Shown here: one piece after another, positions 27,258-36,985 of the stretch
Layout of the letters: each line of letters opens with the position of its first letter
How positions within the stretch are numbered: position 1 is the stretch's first letter
IMG/VR virus record: IMGVR_UViG_3300036770_001780
Location: 30,361-94,360 of that record
DNA length: 64,000 nucleotides
Strand: one strand, 5' to 3'
Source: a virus
The notes under the pieces: model-generated
Databases searched by the model: none
What the model saw: only the letters and a program-made list of their open reading frames with translations
Told to the model about the DNA's origin: nothing
Position numbers and translations under genes: made by a program

Positions 27258-29216
27258 ATGGCAGACGAGAAAAAAGGCTTAAAGTATTTTGAGGATTTAG
27301 GCGCTACTATTGCTGAGACGGCTCCGCCGCCAAGCGGCAAGGTCCGGCAAGGAGCGACTCCGCAAGCAGGAGGAGCTGGGCCTGCGTGGGTTCGTCCGGT
27401 AGCTGAGCACGGAAAGAAGGTCGGCAAGGGAATAGCTGGAACAGTTGCTAATATTGTAGCGGTTCCACTTTCGGCAACCGGGGAATTTGCGGCTGGATAT
27501 GCCGCTGAAATGTACGGATCTATACCTGCCCAGATCGGCAGGCTTACTGGATTATACGACCCGAGTAAGGTTTCTACTGGACTAGAACTAAATGGACGCC
27601 CAGGCGAGAAACCAACAATTCAATCTGTGTCTTCTCCGATCCCGGTTGGAGGAGCACCGGCCCCACTGCTGAATGTACCAGGATTCACGTACAAGCCAAA
27701 AACAGTAGAGGAAGGTGGAATATCTATTGCTGATATCAAGGCACCTGAAACACTTGCTGGCCAAGCCGGAGGGATAGCCGGTACCGTAAGGCAGTTCAGT
27801 AAAGCGTATGGGCCTTTAACGGAAATGGCCAAGTCGGTACCGTGGGTGGCTAGTCTAGCGGCAAAGCATCCAAAGATAGCGACGGCTTTCGGTATAGGTT
27901 CAGGCGCTACTGCTGGAGCAATGCAAGAAGTGTCTAAAACAGAAGACCCAGTAGGGTTTTTTAACTCTTTACTATGGGGAGCCGGTACAGATCTGACCTT
28001 AAAAGGTCTTGGGTGGGCCGCAAGAACGTATGGCCCAAAGATAGCTAAACGACTGGCTCAGATTACCATTCCAATGCGAGACACTCTTAATCCGGCATTT
28101 GGAGATGATGTTAGATATCAACGAGAAACAACCGACAGGATGGTAAAGACAGGAAGCGATTTCACAGAAAAAGGTGCTCAAGCAATTAACGACAGGTTCT
28201 ACCAGTCGGTTGATGCGCTCAAAAACGCTTCAAGAGACGCAGATATAACAGCTAGTGAGTTGGTGAAACTAGGCAAGATTCTGCCATCTTCAGCGCGTAT
28301 GGTAGATTACAAGAAAAAAACAGATGAAACCATTGCTAAATTCATCAAAGATAAGTCAGTAGGAGAAAGCCATAAAAATAGAATTATCAAAGCAAAAATG
28401 GATTTATACAAAGAACTTCCAAAAGAACTAAAGCTTGACGCAAACGGAAACCCAATCCCGAAAATTGACCCTAAAACCGGGAACCAGATAATTGATGAGC
28501 ATACGCTTGAGCCATTGTTTGAAGATACGGGAAAAATTAGAGAGAAGATGACTTTTGAAGAGGCCGAAAAATGGAAGGTCAAGTTAAATGGAGTGCTAAG
28601 GGATCTTTATGAAAGTGGGGATTTGTCTCCGAGCGATAAAACAGATAAGCAAGTATTTTTGAAATTTAAGAACGCGCTTGCAGATGCAATGGACGAGGGG
28701 TTTAACGATATCAAGCACTTAGTAGACCACTATGGGCCAAGTATACCTGCAAACTCACCAGCAAAAAATTTGAGAGCATGGGAATTGACAGTCCCAGGAG
28801 AAGCCGGGAAAAAGACTTATCGAGAGGCCACTCACATAACCCGTATAGACGCAGATTTGTCAGAGGCAGCAGAGGCATGGAGGAAGATACTAGAGCCACA
28901 AGCGAAAGGCAAGACAGTGTTCAATGAAGCGGCTGCGTCTATCGGTGTGGGTCAGGCGATACACGGCAGTTTTTTGACACCATCGCAACTAGCTACTGGA
29001 GTTACTTTCCTTAGGCACCCAGCAAGGCTAACTAGAATATCAAAAGGCATACAAAGTATGTCAACAGCCCAGCCCCCCACTGGCACCGCTGCTACCGCTG
29101 GCAGGGCGGTTGGAGTCCTAACAAGGCCATCCACTACCCCGCCTAGTATGGCTGAATGGGTCCAACAGCAAGCCGCGCCCGCGTCTCAAGACAACCAGTG
29201 GACCATTGAACAGTAA
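27258..29216 (+). CDS. large internal virion protein candidate
   Basis: 652 aa. Residues about 50-80 (GKGIAGTVANIVAVPLSATG) and 200-240 are Gly/Ala-rich and moderately hydrophobic, like the membrane-interacting parts of ejection proteins. The middle (about 290-520) is charged and helical. Codon use becomes AT-richer around 28080-29000 than in flanking genes, which may mark a segment of different origin. The end is a Thr/Pro-rich tail. No enzymatic motif recognised. Confidence 0.6.
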   Translation: MADEKKGLKYFEDLGATIAETAPPPSGKVRQGATPQAGGAGPAWVRPVAEHGKKVGKGIAGTVANIVAVPLSATGEFAAGYAAEMYGSIPAQIGRLTGLYDPSKVSTGLELNGRPGEKPTIQSVSSPIPVGGAPAPLLNVPGFTYKPKTVEEGGISIADIKAPETLAGQAGGIAGTVRQFSKAYGPLTEMAKSVPWVASLAAKHPKIATAFGIGSGATAGAMQEVSKTEDPVGFFNSLLWGAGTDLTLKGLGWAARTYGPKIAKRLAQITIPMRDTLNPAFGDDVRYQRETTDRMVKTGSDFTEKGAQAINDRFYQSVDALKNASRDADITASELVKLGKILPSSARMVDYKKKTDETIAKFIKDKSVGESHKNRIIKAKMDLYKELPKELKLDANGNPIPKIDPKTGNQIIDEHTLEPLFEDTGKIREKMTFEEAEKWKVKLNGVLRDLYESGDLSPSDKTDKQVFLKFKNALADAMDEGFNDIKHLVDHYGPSIPANSPAKNLRAWELTVPGEAGKKTYREATHITRIDADLSEAAEAWRKILEPQAKGKTVFNEAAASIGVGQAIHGSFLTPSQLATGVTFLRHPARLTRISKGIQSMSTAQPPTGTAATAGRAVGVLTRPSTTPPSMAEWVQQQAAPASQDNQWTIEQ

Positions 29217-29231
29217 GGGTACTATATAAAC

Positions 29232-32200
29232 ATGGCCGAACAACAACTTCCTGACATCAACGGATACATTAACGCCCTTCCGATTGGCGTCGATAAACAG
29301 GACAAGCTTTTCGACGCCTTCTATTCGGACAACCCAAAATCCGCACTTGAGGCGATTCAGGATGTACCAAAAGAAGTCAGGCAGTCGCTTCTTACTATTC
29401 GAGGGAAAATCCACAAGGGAGAACAGTATGACTTGAATGATATCGTTAAGTCATACGTCCAGACGGAGAAGCCATCTAAGGCAGAAGTTCCGCAAAAGAG
29501 TGAAGCCACCGGCCTTAGCGCAAGGGAAGAAGGCGAAGCTGAGTCTAGGGTGCAGTCAGCAAAAGCAGCAAGGGAATTAGCCCTAAAGAGGTGGGAGCAA
29601 AGCATTTCTAAGATTCCTACTCCTAGCAAATCCCCTAAAGTAACGCCTAGTCCGTTTGCAAGGAAGGCAGAGCCTGAAGTCGATGAATTTGGTCGGCCAG
29701 CCACAAAGCCTGGGCCAAGGCTTGTTCCATCTCTTCCTAAGTTCGGACAGTCCGGAGAACGGGCGACAGAGCCACCCCCAACTGTTAAACCTTCAGTAAA
29801 ACCAACAGAAACCACTGAGGCTCCTCCGGCGATTCAAGTGAAGAGGCCGCCAGTCGAAGAGGTGTACTCACCATCAGTTGCTCGTGATGTGTTCAATGCT
29901 ACCGTTAGGGGCGTTGCATCTGGCCTATTCGCTATCCCGAGGGTTCTTAGCCGTGTTCCTGGTGGACTCAGGGAAGACTTAGAGGCCCTACGTCCGGTTG
30001 AATCGGACACCCAAAGAGGCGGCGGATTTATTGGCAAGGAAGCCAGGGAAAGAGAAGACGCACTTAACCGTCAAAAGACCGCTCGCTTAATCGCTAAAAC
30101 AGAGCAGGAAGCACTCCCGGAGGCCCCGCTCTCTGCGCCTGGGAAACTAGCTGAGGCAGTCGGGTCTACCGCTCCTTACATCGTCGCCGGAATGGTTGGC
30201 GGAAAGCCAGCCTCCGCCGCCCTTGGCGCTGCCGCTGGTGCCGAGGAAGCCCTCACTCGCGCTGATATAAGCGGGAAACCATTGACAGAGGGGCAGAGGA
30301 AGGCTATCGGAACGGCTGGAGCCGGTATTGGGCTTACTGAAGCCATTCCGATTGAGCGGATTGTCTCTAAGTTAAAGGGCGCTGGTGTTGCCGGTAAGTC
30401 CCTGGCTGAATCAGATATCGTCAAGCTTTTATTCCCCAAGCTAGGTGACTTCTTAAAGAGCGGCGCTACCCAGGCAGGCACTGAGGCGTTCCAAGAAGGA
30501 CTATCTGGATTAGCGCAAGACGCGCTTGAGTCGATGTATGGCGGAAGGCCGATTAGCGAGATTGGCTCAGACGTTTTAGAGCAAGCGGCTACCGGAGGTG
30601 GTGCTGGCCTTGTAATCGACATGCTAAGCACTATTGTTGGCTCTCGCGCAGGCAGAAGGAAGCTGAAGAGTATTGGCGTTGATCCTAAGGCTTTCAAGGA
30701 TTGGGTTGAGTCAGGCGGAGCGGACAAAGCTAAGGCCGAGGCCCAAGAGTACGCAAGAAAAGCCTTGACGCCAGCGGCTCAATTAGAGGCCCCCGCTCAA
30801 GAAGTATCACCTGAGCCGCCGCCAGTAGTGCCTGAGCCGCCGCCCGTGGTGGACAAAGCTAAGGTAGTAAAGCCACCAAAGGTTAGCACGGAACCTCCTC
30901 CAGTAGTTACGGCTACCGCAGAGCCGCCAATAGTAGAGGTAAAAACGGTCGAGGAAACTACAGAGCCAAAAGTTAAAGACTTAGAAATCACTGATCCTTT
31001 CAGCGGAACAACAGAAACGATTCAAGTCCCATCTTCTATTGCCGATAAATACGAAACCCTGACGGATTTGCAGAAAGAAGCTGCTGCTGGAAATTTTCTA
31101 TCTATTGCGCTTATATCCCCGGATGTTATAAGCAACGAAACAAATCAGATCGACGTTATAAGTAACGAGATAAAGTCGATCAAGGACAACCTTGCAGCTT
31201 TTGAACAGGATCCAGAATCTATTACCGGATTAGAGCCGTACTTTGACAGCTTAGAAGATTATAAATCGTTCGTAAACGAAATCACTATTCCGTATCTTGA
31301 GTATGTCAAGAGCGCTAAAGCGGCCTCTGAACCCCTTGTTCAACCCTCCGTCACTCAGCCTACAACTACGCCCCCTCCTCCGGCAGCGACAGCAATAGAG
31401 CCTGAACCTCAGGTTATTACGACTGCACCACCTCAACCCGCCGCACCAACCGTAGCCGCACAGATCGCCCACCCTAAACTTAACAACCAAGGCCAGCCGG
31501 TCATCATCAACACTCCATCTACACCAACACCGGACACTACATGGACAGACCCAGGCACTACCGCTGTGTTTGTCCCGTACGGGGATGCTCCTGACTCAAT
31601 AGGAGGCACTAAGATCGAGCCTTGGAGTCCACCTCAGGAAGGATGGTCTAAGGTAAGTGGTGTAAATGAAAGACTAGATACCCGCAAGCCATTCACTCCA
31701 AGTCCAAGTAAGCAGTCAGCATCTGGCGTAATCGTGGTGGAAGACGACGGGAGGGTTTGGCTGATCTCGCCTACGAATCAGTTTGGCGGATACGACAATA
31801 CATTTCCAAAAGGGAAGTTGGATCCAGGTCTGACTATGCAGGAAAATGCAATCAAAGAGGCGTGGGAGGAAACTGGCCTCAAGGTGGATATCATCGGCGT
31901 AGTTGGGGATTACGAAAAGAGCACGTCTAAGGTTAGGTATTATCTAGCCAAGAGGACTGGCGGAACCCCTAAGAACATGGGATGGGAGGCGCAGGCAGTC
32001 AAGCTCGCCACGTTAGACGACGCTAAGAGCCTATTAAACCAGCAAATCGACAAAGACATCATTAGCGACCTTGAGAAGATGATTTCTTCTGGTAAGCTTG
32101 CAGAGATTAAAGACGGGACACCTAGAAAGCTATCCACTTACGGCCAGGAAGTCGCGCCGAAAACAGGCGGAAGCAATCCGGGCGGATGGTACAAGGATGG

Positions 32201-34451
32201 AAGTACAGAATGGCTTGTAAAAGGGAACAGCAAGAAGGTCTCTGGAGCCGTAACCCCAGAACAAAGCGACAATAGAGCGGCAAACGAAGTGTTGGCGTCG
32301 AAGCTAATTCGATCTGTATTTAAGGTTGGCGCTCCAGAAATGAAGCTGATTGATCTCGAAGGAAAGTATGGAGGTGGGCTTGGGGTGGCGAGTAAAAAAG
32401 TTCCGTCTCTATACTACTTCAACCCGAACAACTCTGAGTACCTCAAAGCGGCGCAAAAGGCGTTCGCTATCCACGCTTGGCTTGCTAACTACGATGTACT
32501 CGGAATGGGGTACGATAATCTATCCGTCAACCAAAACTATGAGGCAGTCAATATTGACCCAGGCGGGGCTTTGCTATTCAGAGCGCAAGGACTGCCTAAG
32601 GGAGCGTCTCATGGGGTGGTCAACGGCCTATTGGATCCGTCCGCCCCAGAGTTTGAATCAATGCGGACGACCACTCCGGAACAGAAGGCTGTTTTCGGAA
32701 AGATGACAGCTTCTCAGTTGAAAGACAGTGCTAAGTCCCTGGAATCCATCACTGATGAAAAAATCAAGAAACTAGTGAATACATACGGATGGGGAAGCGA
32801 TGCAGATAAGGCTGCCCTGGCCGAAAACCTCATTCAGAGAAAGAATTCCATTCTCCAAAAGGCCGGTGTTACTGCAACTTCTTCAGTACCGCAGGCTACC
32901 GCACAGCCACCGATACAGCCATCAGCAACGCAGCCGCTCCCCGCTTCCCCACAAGTCTCGCAGCAGGCCACTACCGCAATGCAAACTTCACCTACGCCAT
33001 CGCAAGTCACCGCCGCGCAGCCTGCCACTCAAATAGCAACAACGCAAGCCGCAACTACTCCAGTATTAACTCAGATGGCTGATCTTTCCACGAATCAAGG
33101 CAAGTTCTCTATTCCCCAGCAATTCTTGGATAAGTACAACCAGATGACGCAAGACAACAAGAACTCGTTCGTTAAGGTTCTTAATAAAGTGGCTGGGAGT
33201 AGGACATCGACAGGAAGCAGTGCGGCCTCAATGCCCTACGTACAAGACCAGATAAGCATAGCTAATCAGAAGATATCTGAGTACGACCAAAAGATCACCT
33301 CTGGAACAGCTACTGATTTTGACAAGGAGAGAAAGAAGTATTACTCGGAGCTAGTAAAGCCATATCTGGAGTATATCGTAAGCAGCGGGAAGATAGCCAA
33401 AGCAACCGGATACGTCGCGCCTTCTGGCGCGGCGCTGGCAAGTATAAGTGCTATTCCGCCGAGACCGCAGTGGGTGCAGAGCTACAAAGCCCAAAGCAAG
33501 GGCATAGTCACGAAGGGCAGTATATCGAATGAAGACGCACTGAACAACTACGCTTTCTTGGCAGGATTGTTTGGCAAATCCCACAGCGAGGCAAAGAAGG
33601 CCAATACCATACTGAAGAATGCCCAGAAGAAAAACGGCAACATCCAGCCATCTATTATCGACCAAGCGATCCAAGAAGCCAAGCAGAAATACCTACAGTT
33701 CCAGCCATTCTTACAGGTAATAGACAAGAAGTGGATCGGGCCGATCTCTCAGTACTTTACTGAAAAACAGCCAGGGGATGAATTCAAGTTCCCTTATTCC
33801 AGCCAGCCTGCATCTGTCCCAGCAAGCGACATAGACGCAGGGAAGAAAGATAAATTCAAAGTCGCTCAGACTGCTGTTATCTCCAATCTAAATACAACCC
33901 AAAAGAACACGCTTAAAAGCTATACCGGAACCATGGCTAATTCGGTGAATACGGCCCTTGGTGAGTACTTTAATTCAGGGAACTCGATATCGGAAGCCAA
34001 TAAGAAGCGCATAAAGACGATGGATGCAGCGTTCAAGAAGTCGAAGCTTGGCGAGAATGTTAAGCTTGTCAGAAATATTGGGTCTAAGTATTTCTGGAAA
34101 TGGTTCGGAATGGATGAGGGTGGAATCGCTGATAGCAACCTTGACCTACTTAAAGGAAAGTCGTATACTGAGATTTGCTATGTGAGCACAAGCAAGAACC
34201 CTGATAGCTCGATATGCCTTCAGGATACAAGTAAAGGCAAAATCAAGTTCATCATAAACGCTGGAAAAAACTTCCACGGCATAGATGTGAGTTCCCTATC
34301 AAGCCACCCAGAAAGCGAGGTAATTCTTTCTCGCGGGACTACTTACGTAATCAGGGAGATAAAACACACTCAGAGCGGCTATTCGCCATCGTCAAATGTA
34401 TGGGAAGTGTTCGTCGATATCGTTGACCAAACGCCAGGAGAAATACAATGA
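29232..34451 (+). CDS. giant ejected multidomain protein: Nudix-, PI4-kinase-like and ADP-ribosyltransferase-like
   Basis: 1739 aa. The N-terminal third has Gly/Ala-rich hydrophobic segments (about 300-480) typical of ejection proteins, then Pro-rich linkers. Nudix-like domain at about 829-925: GKLDPGLT followed by IKEAWEETGL, with some Nudix-box substitutions. Kinase-like domain about 975-1210: Lys997, NEVLASKL, D1088, D1095-N1096 and IDPGG with D1109, resembling PI4-kinase/HipA catalytic motifs. ADP-ribosyltransferase-like domain at about 1550-1730: R1614, STS at 1652-1654, ESE at 1694-1696 (R-STS-ExE type). It probably acts on host targets after ejection, comparable in concept to T4 Alt. 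Confidence 0.75.
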   Translation: MAEQQLPDINGYINALPIGVDKQDKLFDAFYSDNPKSALEAIQDVPKEVRQSLLTIRGKIHKGEQYDLNDIVKSYVQTEKPSKAEVPQKSEATGLSAREEGEAESRVQSAKAARELALKRWEQSISKIPTPSKSPKVTPSPFARKAEPEVDEFGRPATKPGPRLVPSLPKFGQSGERATEPPPTVKPSVKPTETTEAPPAIQVKRPPVEEVYSPSVARDVFNATVRGVASGLFAIPRVLSRVPGGLREDLEALRPVESDTQRGGGFIGKEAREREDALNRQKTARLIAKTEQEALPEAPLSAPGKLAEAVGSTAPYIVAGMVGGKPASAALGAAAGAEEALTRADISGKPLTEGQRKAIGTAGAGIGLTEAIPIERIVSKLKGAGVAGKSLAESDIVKLLFPKLGDFLKSGATQAGTEAFQEGLSGLAQDALESMYGGRPISEIGSDVLEQAATGGGAGLVIDMLSTIVGSRAGRRKLKSIGVDPKAFKDWVESGGADKAKAEAQEYARKALTPAAQLEAPAQEVSPEPPPVVPEPPPVVDKAKVVKPPKVSTEPPPVVTATAEPPIVEVKTVEETTEPKVKDLEITDPFSGTTETIQVPSSIADKYETLTDLQKEAAAGNFLSIALISPDVISNETNQIDVISNEIKSIKDNLAAFEQDPESITGLEPYFDSLEDYKSFVNEITIPYLEYVKSAKAASEPLVQPSVTQPTTTPPPPAATAIEPEPQVITTAPPQPAAPTVAAQIAHPKLNNQGQPVIINTPSTPTPDTTWTDPGTTAVFVPYGDAPDSIGGTKIEPWSPPQEGWSKVSGVNERLDTRKPFTPSPSKQSASGVIVVEDDGRVWLISPTNQFGGYDNTFPKGKLDPGLTMQENAIKEAWEETGLKVDIIGVVGDYEKSTSKVRYYLAKRTGGTPKNMGWEAQAVKLATLDDAKSLLNQQIDKDIISDLEKMISSGKLAEIKDGTPRKLSTYGQEVAPKTGGSNPGGWYKDGSTEWLVKGNSKKVSGAVTPEQSDNRAANEVLASKLIRSVFKVGAPEMKLIDLEGKYGGGLGVASKKVPSLYYFNPNNSEYLKAAQKAFAIHAWLANYDVLGMGYDNLSVNQNYEAVNIDPGGALLFRAQGLPKGASHGVVNGLLDPSAPEFESMRTTTPEQKAVFGKMTASQLKDSAKSLESITDEKIKKLVNTYGWGSDADKAALAENLIQRKNSILQKAGVTATSSVPQATAQPPIQPSATQPLPASPQVSQQATTAMQTSPTPSQVTAAQPATQIATTQAATTPVLTQMADLSTNQGKFSIPQQFLDKYNQMTQDNKNSFVKVLNKVAGSRTSTGSSAASMPYVQDQISIANQKISEYDQKITSGTATDFDKERKKYYSELVKPYLEYIVSSGKIAKATGYVAPSGAALASISAIPPRPQWVQSYKAQSKGIVTKGSISNEDALNNYAFLAGLFGKSHSEAKKANTILKNAQKKNGNIQPSIIDQAIQEAKQKYLQFQPFLQVIDKKWIGPISQYFTEKQPGDEFKFPYSSQPASVPASDIDAGKKDKFKVAQTAVISNLNTTQKNTLKSYTGTMANSVNTALGEYFNSGNSISEANKKRIKTMDAAFKKSKLGENVKLVRNIGSKYFWKWFGMDEGGIADSNLDLLKGKSYTEICYVSTSKNPDSSICLQDTSKGKIKFIINAGKNFHGIDVSSLSSHPESEVILSRGTTYVIREIKHTQSGYSPSSNVWEVFVDIVDQTPGEIQ

Positions 34452-34714
34452 GCAAAGAAGAGAAAAAGAAGTTCCAAGAATTTGGAGATTCAGGCGTAGC
34501 CCTTAACACGCTATGCGAAACATGCGCCCACCGGGACCCGGACGAACCTTACGTATGCAAGGCATTTCCTGAGGGGATACCAACAGCCATCTTCCTTGGC
34601 TTGTTTGACCACAGGTTCCGATGGCTGATAGGCGACGGAGACAACGGAATCGTATACGAGCAAAGGCAGATTGACCAGCCGGAGCCGTTGAATAAAAAAG
34701 GAGAGAAAGAATAG
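34448..34714 (+). CDS. small Cys/His protein coupled to the giant toxin-like protein
   Basis: 88 aa. Pattern LCETCAHRDPDEPYVCKAFP, then EGIPTAIFLGLFDHRF and DGDNGIVYE: a CxxC plus a further Cys and His that could bind metal. From memory, proteins with this CxxC...C-AFP-x-GIP pattern occur next to polymorphic-toxin-like phage proteins. Its ATG overlaps the preceding stop (ATGA) and has an AGGAGAAA leader, so it is made with the giant protein. A chaperone, immunity or loading role is inferred. Confidence 0.7.
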   Translation: MSKEEKKKFQEFGDSGVALNTLCETCAHRDPDEPYVCKAFPEGIPTAIFLGLFDHRFRWLIGDGDNGIVYEQRQIDQPEPLNKKGEKE

Positions 34715-34715
34715 G

Positions 34716-35036
34716 ATGTGGATTTTCACCAGATACGGCTTTTATAGCCTATCTGTAAATGGGGATATTGCCTGGATTAGAGGTCGGAATAAAAACCACC
34801 TCCAGTCCCTAAAGGACCGTTTTCTACTTGAAGGTACAATCGAAGAAAACATCGGCACGGACTACAAGTACAGGATCAAAACAGACAAAAGCACGGCTTG
34901 CTCAATGATGTACGAAATTGCTCATGAGCAAGACTGGAGCAACTTTAAGAACGAAGTCTCCAGGTACAGTAAAGACAGGACATACACCAGAACACTTCAC
35001 GATGTCTGGGATATAATGCACGGAATCCAAGAATAA
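34716..35036 (+). CDS. conserved hypothetical protein (MWIFTxxGFxS type)
   Basis: 106 aa. It begins MWIFTRYGFYSLS and contains DYKYRIKTDK and a later DWSNFKNEV segment. I recall this pattern from small bacterial and phage proteins of unknown function. It is the last gene of the rightward module, one base after the preceding stop, and is followed directly by a terminator. Confidence 0.75.
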   Translation: MWIFTRYGFYSLSVNGDIAWIRGRNKNHLQSLKDRFLLEGTIEENIGTDYKYRIKTDKSTACSMMYEIAHEQDWSNFKNEVSRYSKDRTYTRTLHDVWDIMHGIQE

Positions 35037-35040
35037 GAAA

Positions 35041-35067
35041 GGGGGCCTAAGCCCCCTTTAGTTTTTA
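35041..35067. terminator. bidirectional terminator between convergent modules
   Basis: GGGGGC (35041-35046), loop CTAA, GCCCCC (35051-35056), then TTTAGTTTTTA. In the opposite direction the stem is followed by TTTCTTATTC. It sits between the rightward late module and the leftward RNR genes, so it probably stops transcription from both sides. Confidence 0.85.
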
Positions 35068-35085
35068 TGTGTACAGGATCGATAT

Positions 35086-36981
35086 CTAGACCCAGACATC
35101 TCCCCATGAGCCAGTCAACGCTCCCTTGGAGTAAGAAATAGCCCTATTCTCAAAGAAGGATGTATGAATAGGGGCGTTAATGATTTCTTCTACCCACGGG
35201 AGGGGGTTCTTTTTGACTTTGAAGATTCCTTTTAAGCCGAGAGAGATCAGCCGCCTGTCGGCAATGTAACGGATGTACTGCTTAACGTCATCCGCTGACA
35301 ATTGCTCCATTGGCCCCATAGAGAAAGCAAGGTCGATAAACCTGTCCTCTAGCGAAACCATCGTTTCAGCGACGGTGTAAATCTCTTTCTTTAGCTCGTC
35401 CGTCCATAATTGGATGTTTTCCTTTATATAGGAGCGGAATAGTTGAATCATTGCTTCACAATGTAGGGATTCGTCCAGCAACGACCATGAAATTATCTGC
35501 CCCATACCTTTCATTTTCCCGTGGCGGGGGAAATTCAGAAGCATGATAAATGACGAGAACAACTGCATCCCTTCAGTAAACGCAGAGAAGCAAGCAATTT
35601 GCTTAGCAATCTGAGATTGATCTAAAGAAGACACCTCTTGCACGTACTCATGCTTTTCCGCCATCTCTTTATATTGCAGAAATTCGTTGTAAGTGCTTTC
35701 CGGTAGCCCTAAAGTCTCTACTAGGTGGGAGTAAGCCGCGATATGAAGAGCCTCTCTAGCGGCAAAACTAGATAGCATCATCCTTACTTCAGGGGCCTTA
35801 AACATCGGGAGGTAATTAGTTACGTAAGCACTTGCAACATCACAGTTCCCACTAACTACGCTTTTACCATTGGCCCGAATTAGGATCTTCCCAGTGGGTA
35901 CAGTGACGCAATACACTTTTCCGGAGTACGCTTCAGGAATCATATCTACATGCTGACAGTCAACTGCCCCATCTCCGTCAATATCCAGAGAGAGAGTATA
36001 GCAGTCAGAGAACAACTCACTTCGCTCGTCTGTCTTTTGGAAAACAAAAGAAGCGATACCCGATAAGCAAGCGACAGCATGGGCGACATCCATCGCCTTT
36101 TTGTTAGTGCTGTAGTAGTAATGCTTATTGTAACTATCAGGCTTATGGCCGTCCCACTCGACCAACTCTTCACAGAATTCCTTCGCCCAATGCTTGCTGA
36201 TTTCGTCTAGCTTCACCCACGAGAAATCCTTGCACATCCTCACTGGAGACTCGACGTAAAATTCAACATATTCGCCATCGACTGATTCATGGAACCTAAG
36301 ATCGGTTTTAGTGATTATGTCGCGGAACCGCTCAATCTTGCGCTTCTTCTTGAATTTGAACCGATGAGGGATAAAGCCAAGTTTGGATCCATCTATGCCA
36401 TCCTTGACGTTTCCATCCGCCTGAAATGCGATCCAGACTCGTTCTATTGGGGTCAGTTCATTCTTGCCGCCAGCACCATTCCCAGAAACAGCTAACTTCT
36501 TTCCTTGGTATAGCTTGGCATCTTTCGCTAAGGACTCCTTCCAGTCTCCTTTGTACTTATAGACAACTCTATGAGTTGGTGTCACGGCATGGTTAACCGC
36601 GACACGATCCGCCTTTAGTCGAATCAATTCTCCATCGAAGTTATTGCAGATTATTCGGCTTGGGCGGACGAATGTAACCTTTTCGTCGTCATCTACTTGG
36701 GCGACTTTATCGCCTTCAGTTAAATCGAAAAAGAACTTCCACCCACTATCCGTAAGGATCTCCGTCTCAGAATGAAAGCAATCCCCCTGCGTGAAAAAGC
36801 GAAAAATCTGAGTCAGGAAGTATTTTTCTTCGTCTGTTAACTTCTGTTTCCAGTCGTTGACATCCTGTATCATCTCCACTTCCGTGTGAAGCCAGTGAGA
36901 CTGCTCACTCATGAGCCAGTAATCAAAAGCCCAGCCGTAAGAGAATGGCTTAAACGCTGCACGATTGTCAGTTAGTTTCAT
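35086..36981 (-). CDS. nrdB: ribonucleotide reductase small subunit with intein
   Basis: Makes the radical cofactor for deoxynucleotide synthesis. After removal of the intein the mature protein is about 319 aa. Metal-ligand motifs: an E in the HTEVEMI segment, AREALHIAAYSHLVE (E, H and the likely radical Tyr) and LLDESLHCEAM (E, E, H). The start is taken as ATG at 36981 with GAGGG eight bases upstream; a GTG at 36996 is also in frame. It overlaps the preceding large-subunit gene closely, as an operon. Extein junction GD / CDVAS. Confidence 0.93.
   Translation of the reverse strand: MKLTDNRAAFKPFSYGWAFDYWLMSEQSHWLHTEVEMIQDVNDWKQKLTDEEKYFLTQIFRFFTQGDCFHSETEILTDSGWKFFFDLTEGDKVAQVDDDEKVTFVRPSRIICNNFDGELIRLKADRVAVNHAVTPTHRVVYKYKGDWKESLAKDAKLYQGKKLAVSGNGAGGKNELTPIERVWIAFQADGNVKDGIDGSKLGFIPHRFKFKKKRKIERFRDIITKTDLRFHESVDGEYVEFYVESPVRMCKDFSWVKLDEISKHWAKEFCEELVEWDGHKPDSYNKHYYYSTNKKAMDVAHAVACLSGIASFVFQKTDERSELFSDCYTLSLDIDGDGAVDCQHVDMIPEAYSGKVYCVTVPTGKILIRANGKSVVSGNCDVASAYVTNYLPMFKAPEVRMMLSSFAAREALHIAAYSHLVETLGLPESTYNEFLQYKEMAEKHEYVQEVSSLDQSQIAKQIACFSAFTEGMQLFSSFIMLLNFPRHGKMKGMGQIISWSLLDESLHCEAMIQLFRSYIKENIQLWTDELKKEIYTVAETMVSLEDRFIDLAFSMGPMEQLSADDVKQYIRYIADRRLISLGLKGIFKVKKNPLPWVEEIINAPIHTSFFENRAISYSKGALTGSWGDVWV
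35845..36780 (-). mobile_element. class 1 LAGLIDADG intein in nrdB
   Basis: 312 codons. Block A CFHSETEILTD starts at the catalytic Cys; block B contains NHAVTPTHRVVYK with the Thr-x-x-His; block G ends KSVVSGN followed by Cys+1. Two LAGLIDADG-like motifs, WIAFQADGN and EELVEWDG, keep their Asp, so the homing endonuclease domain may be active. The insertion point is just ahead of the helix leading to the first metal-ligand region. Confidence 0.9.
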
Positions 36982-36985
36982 ACTG

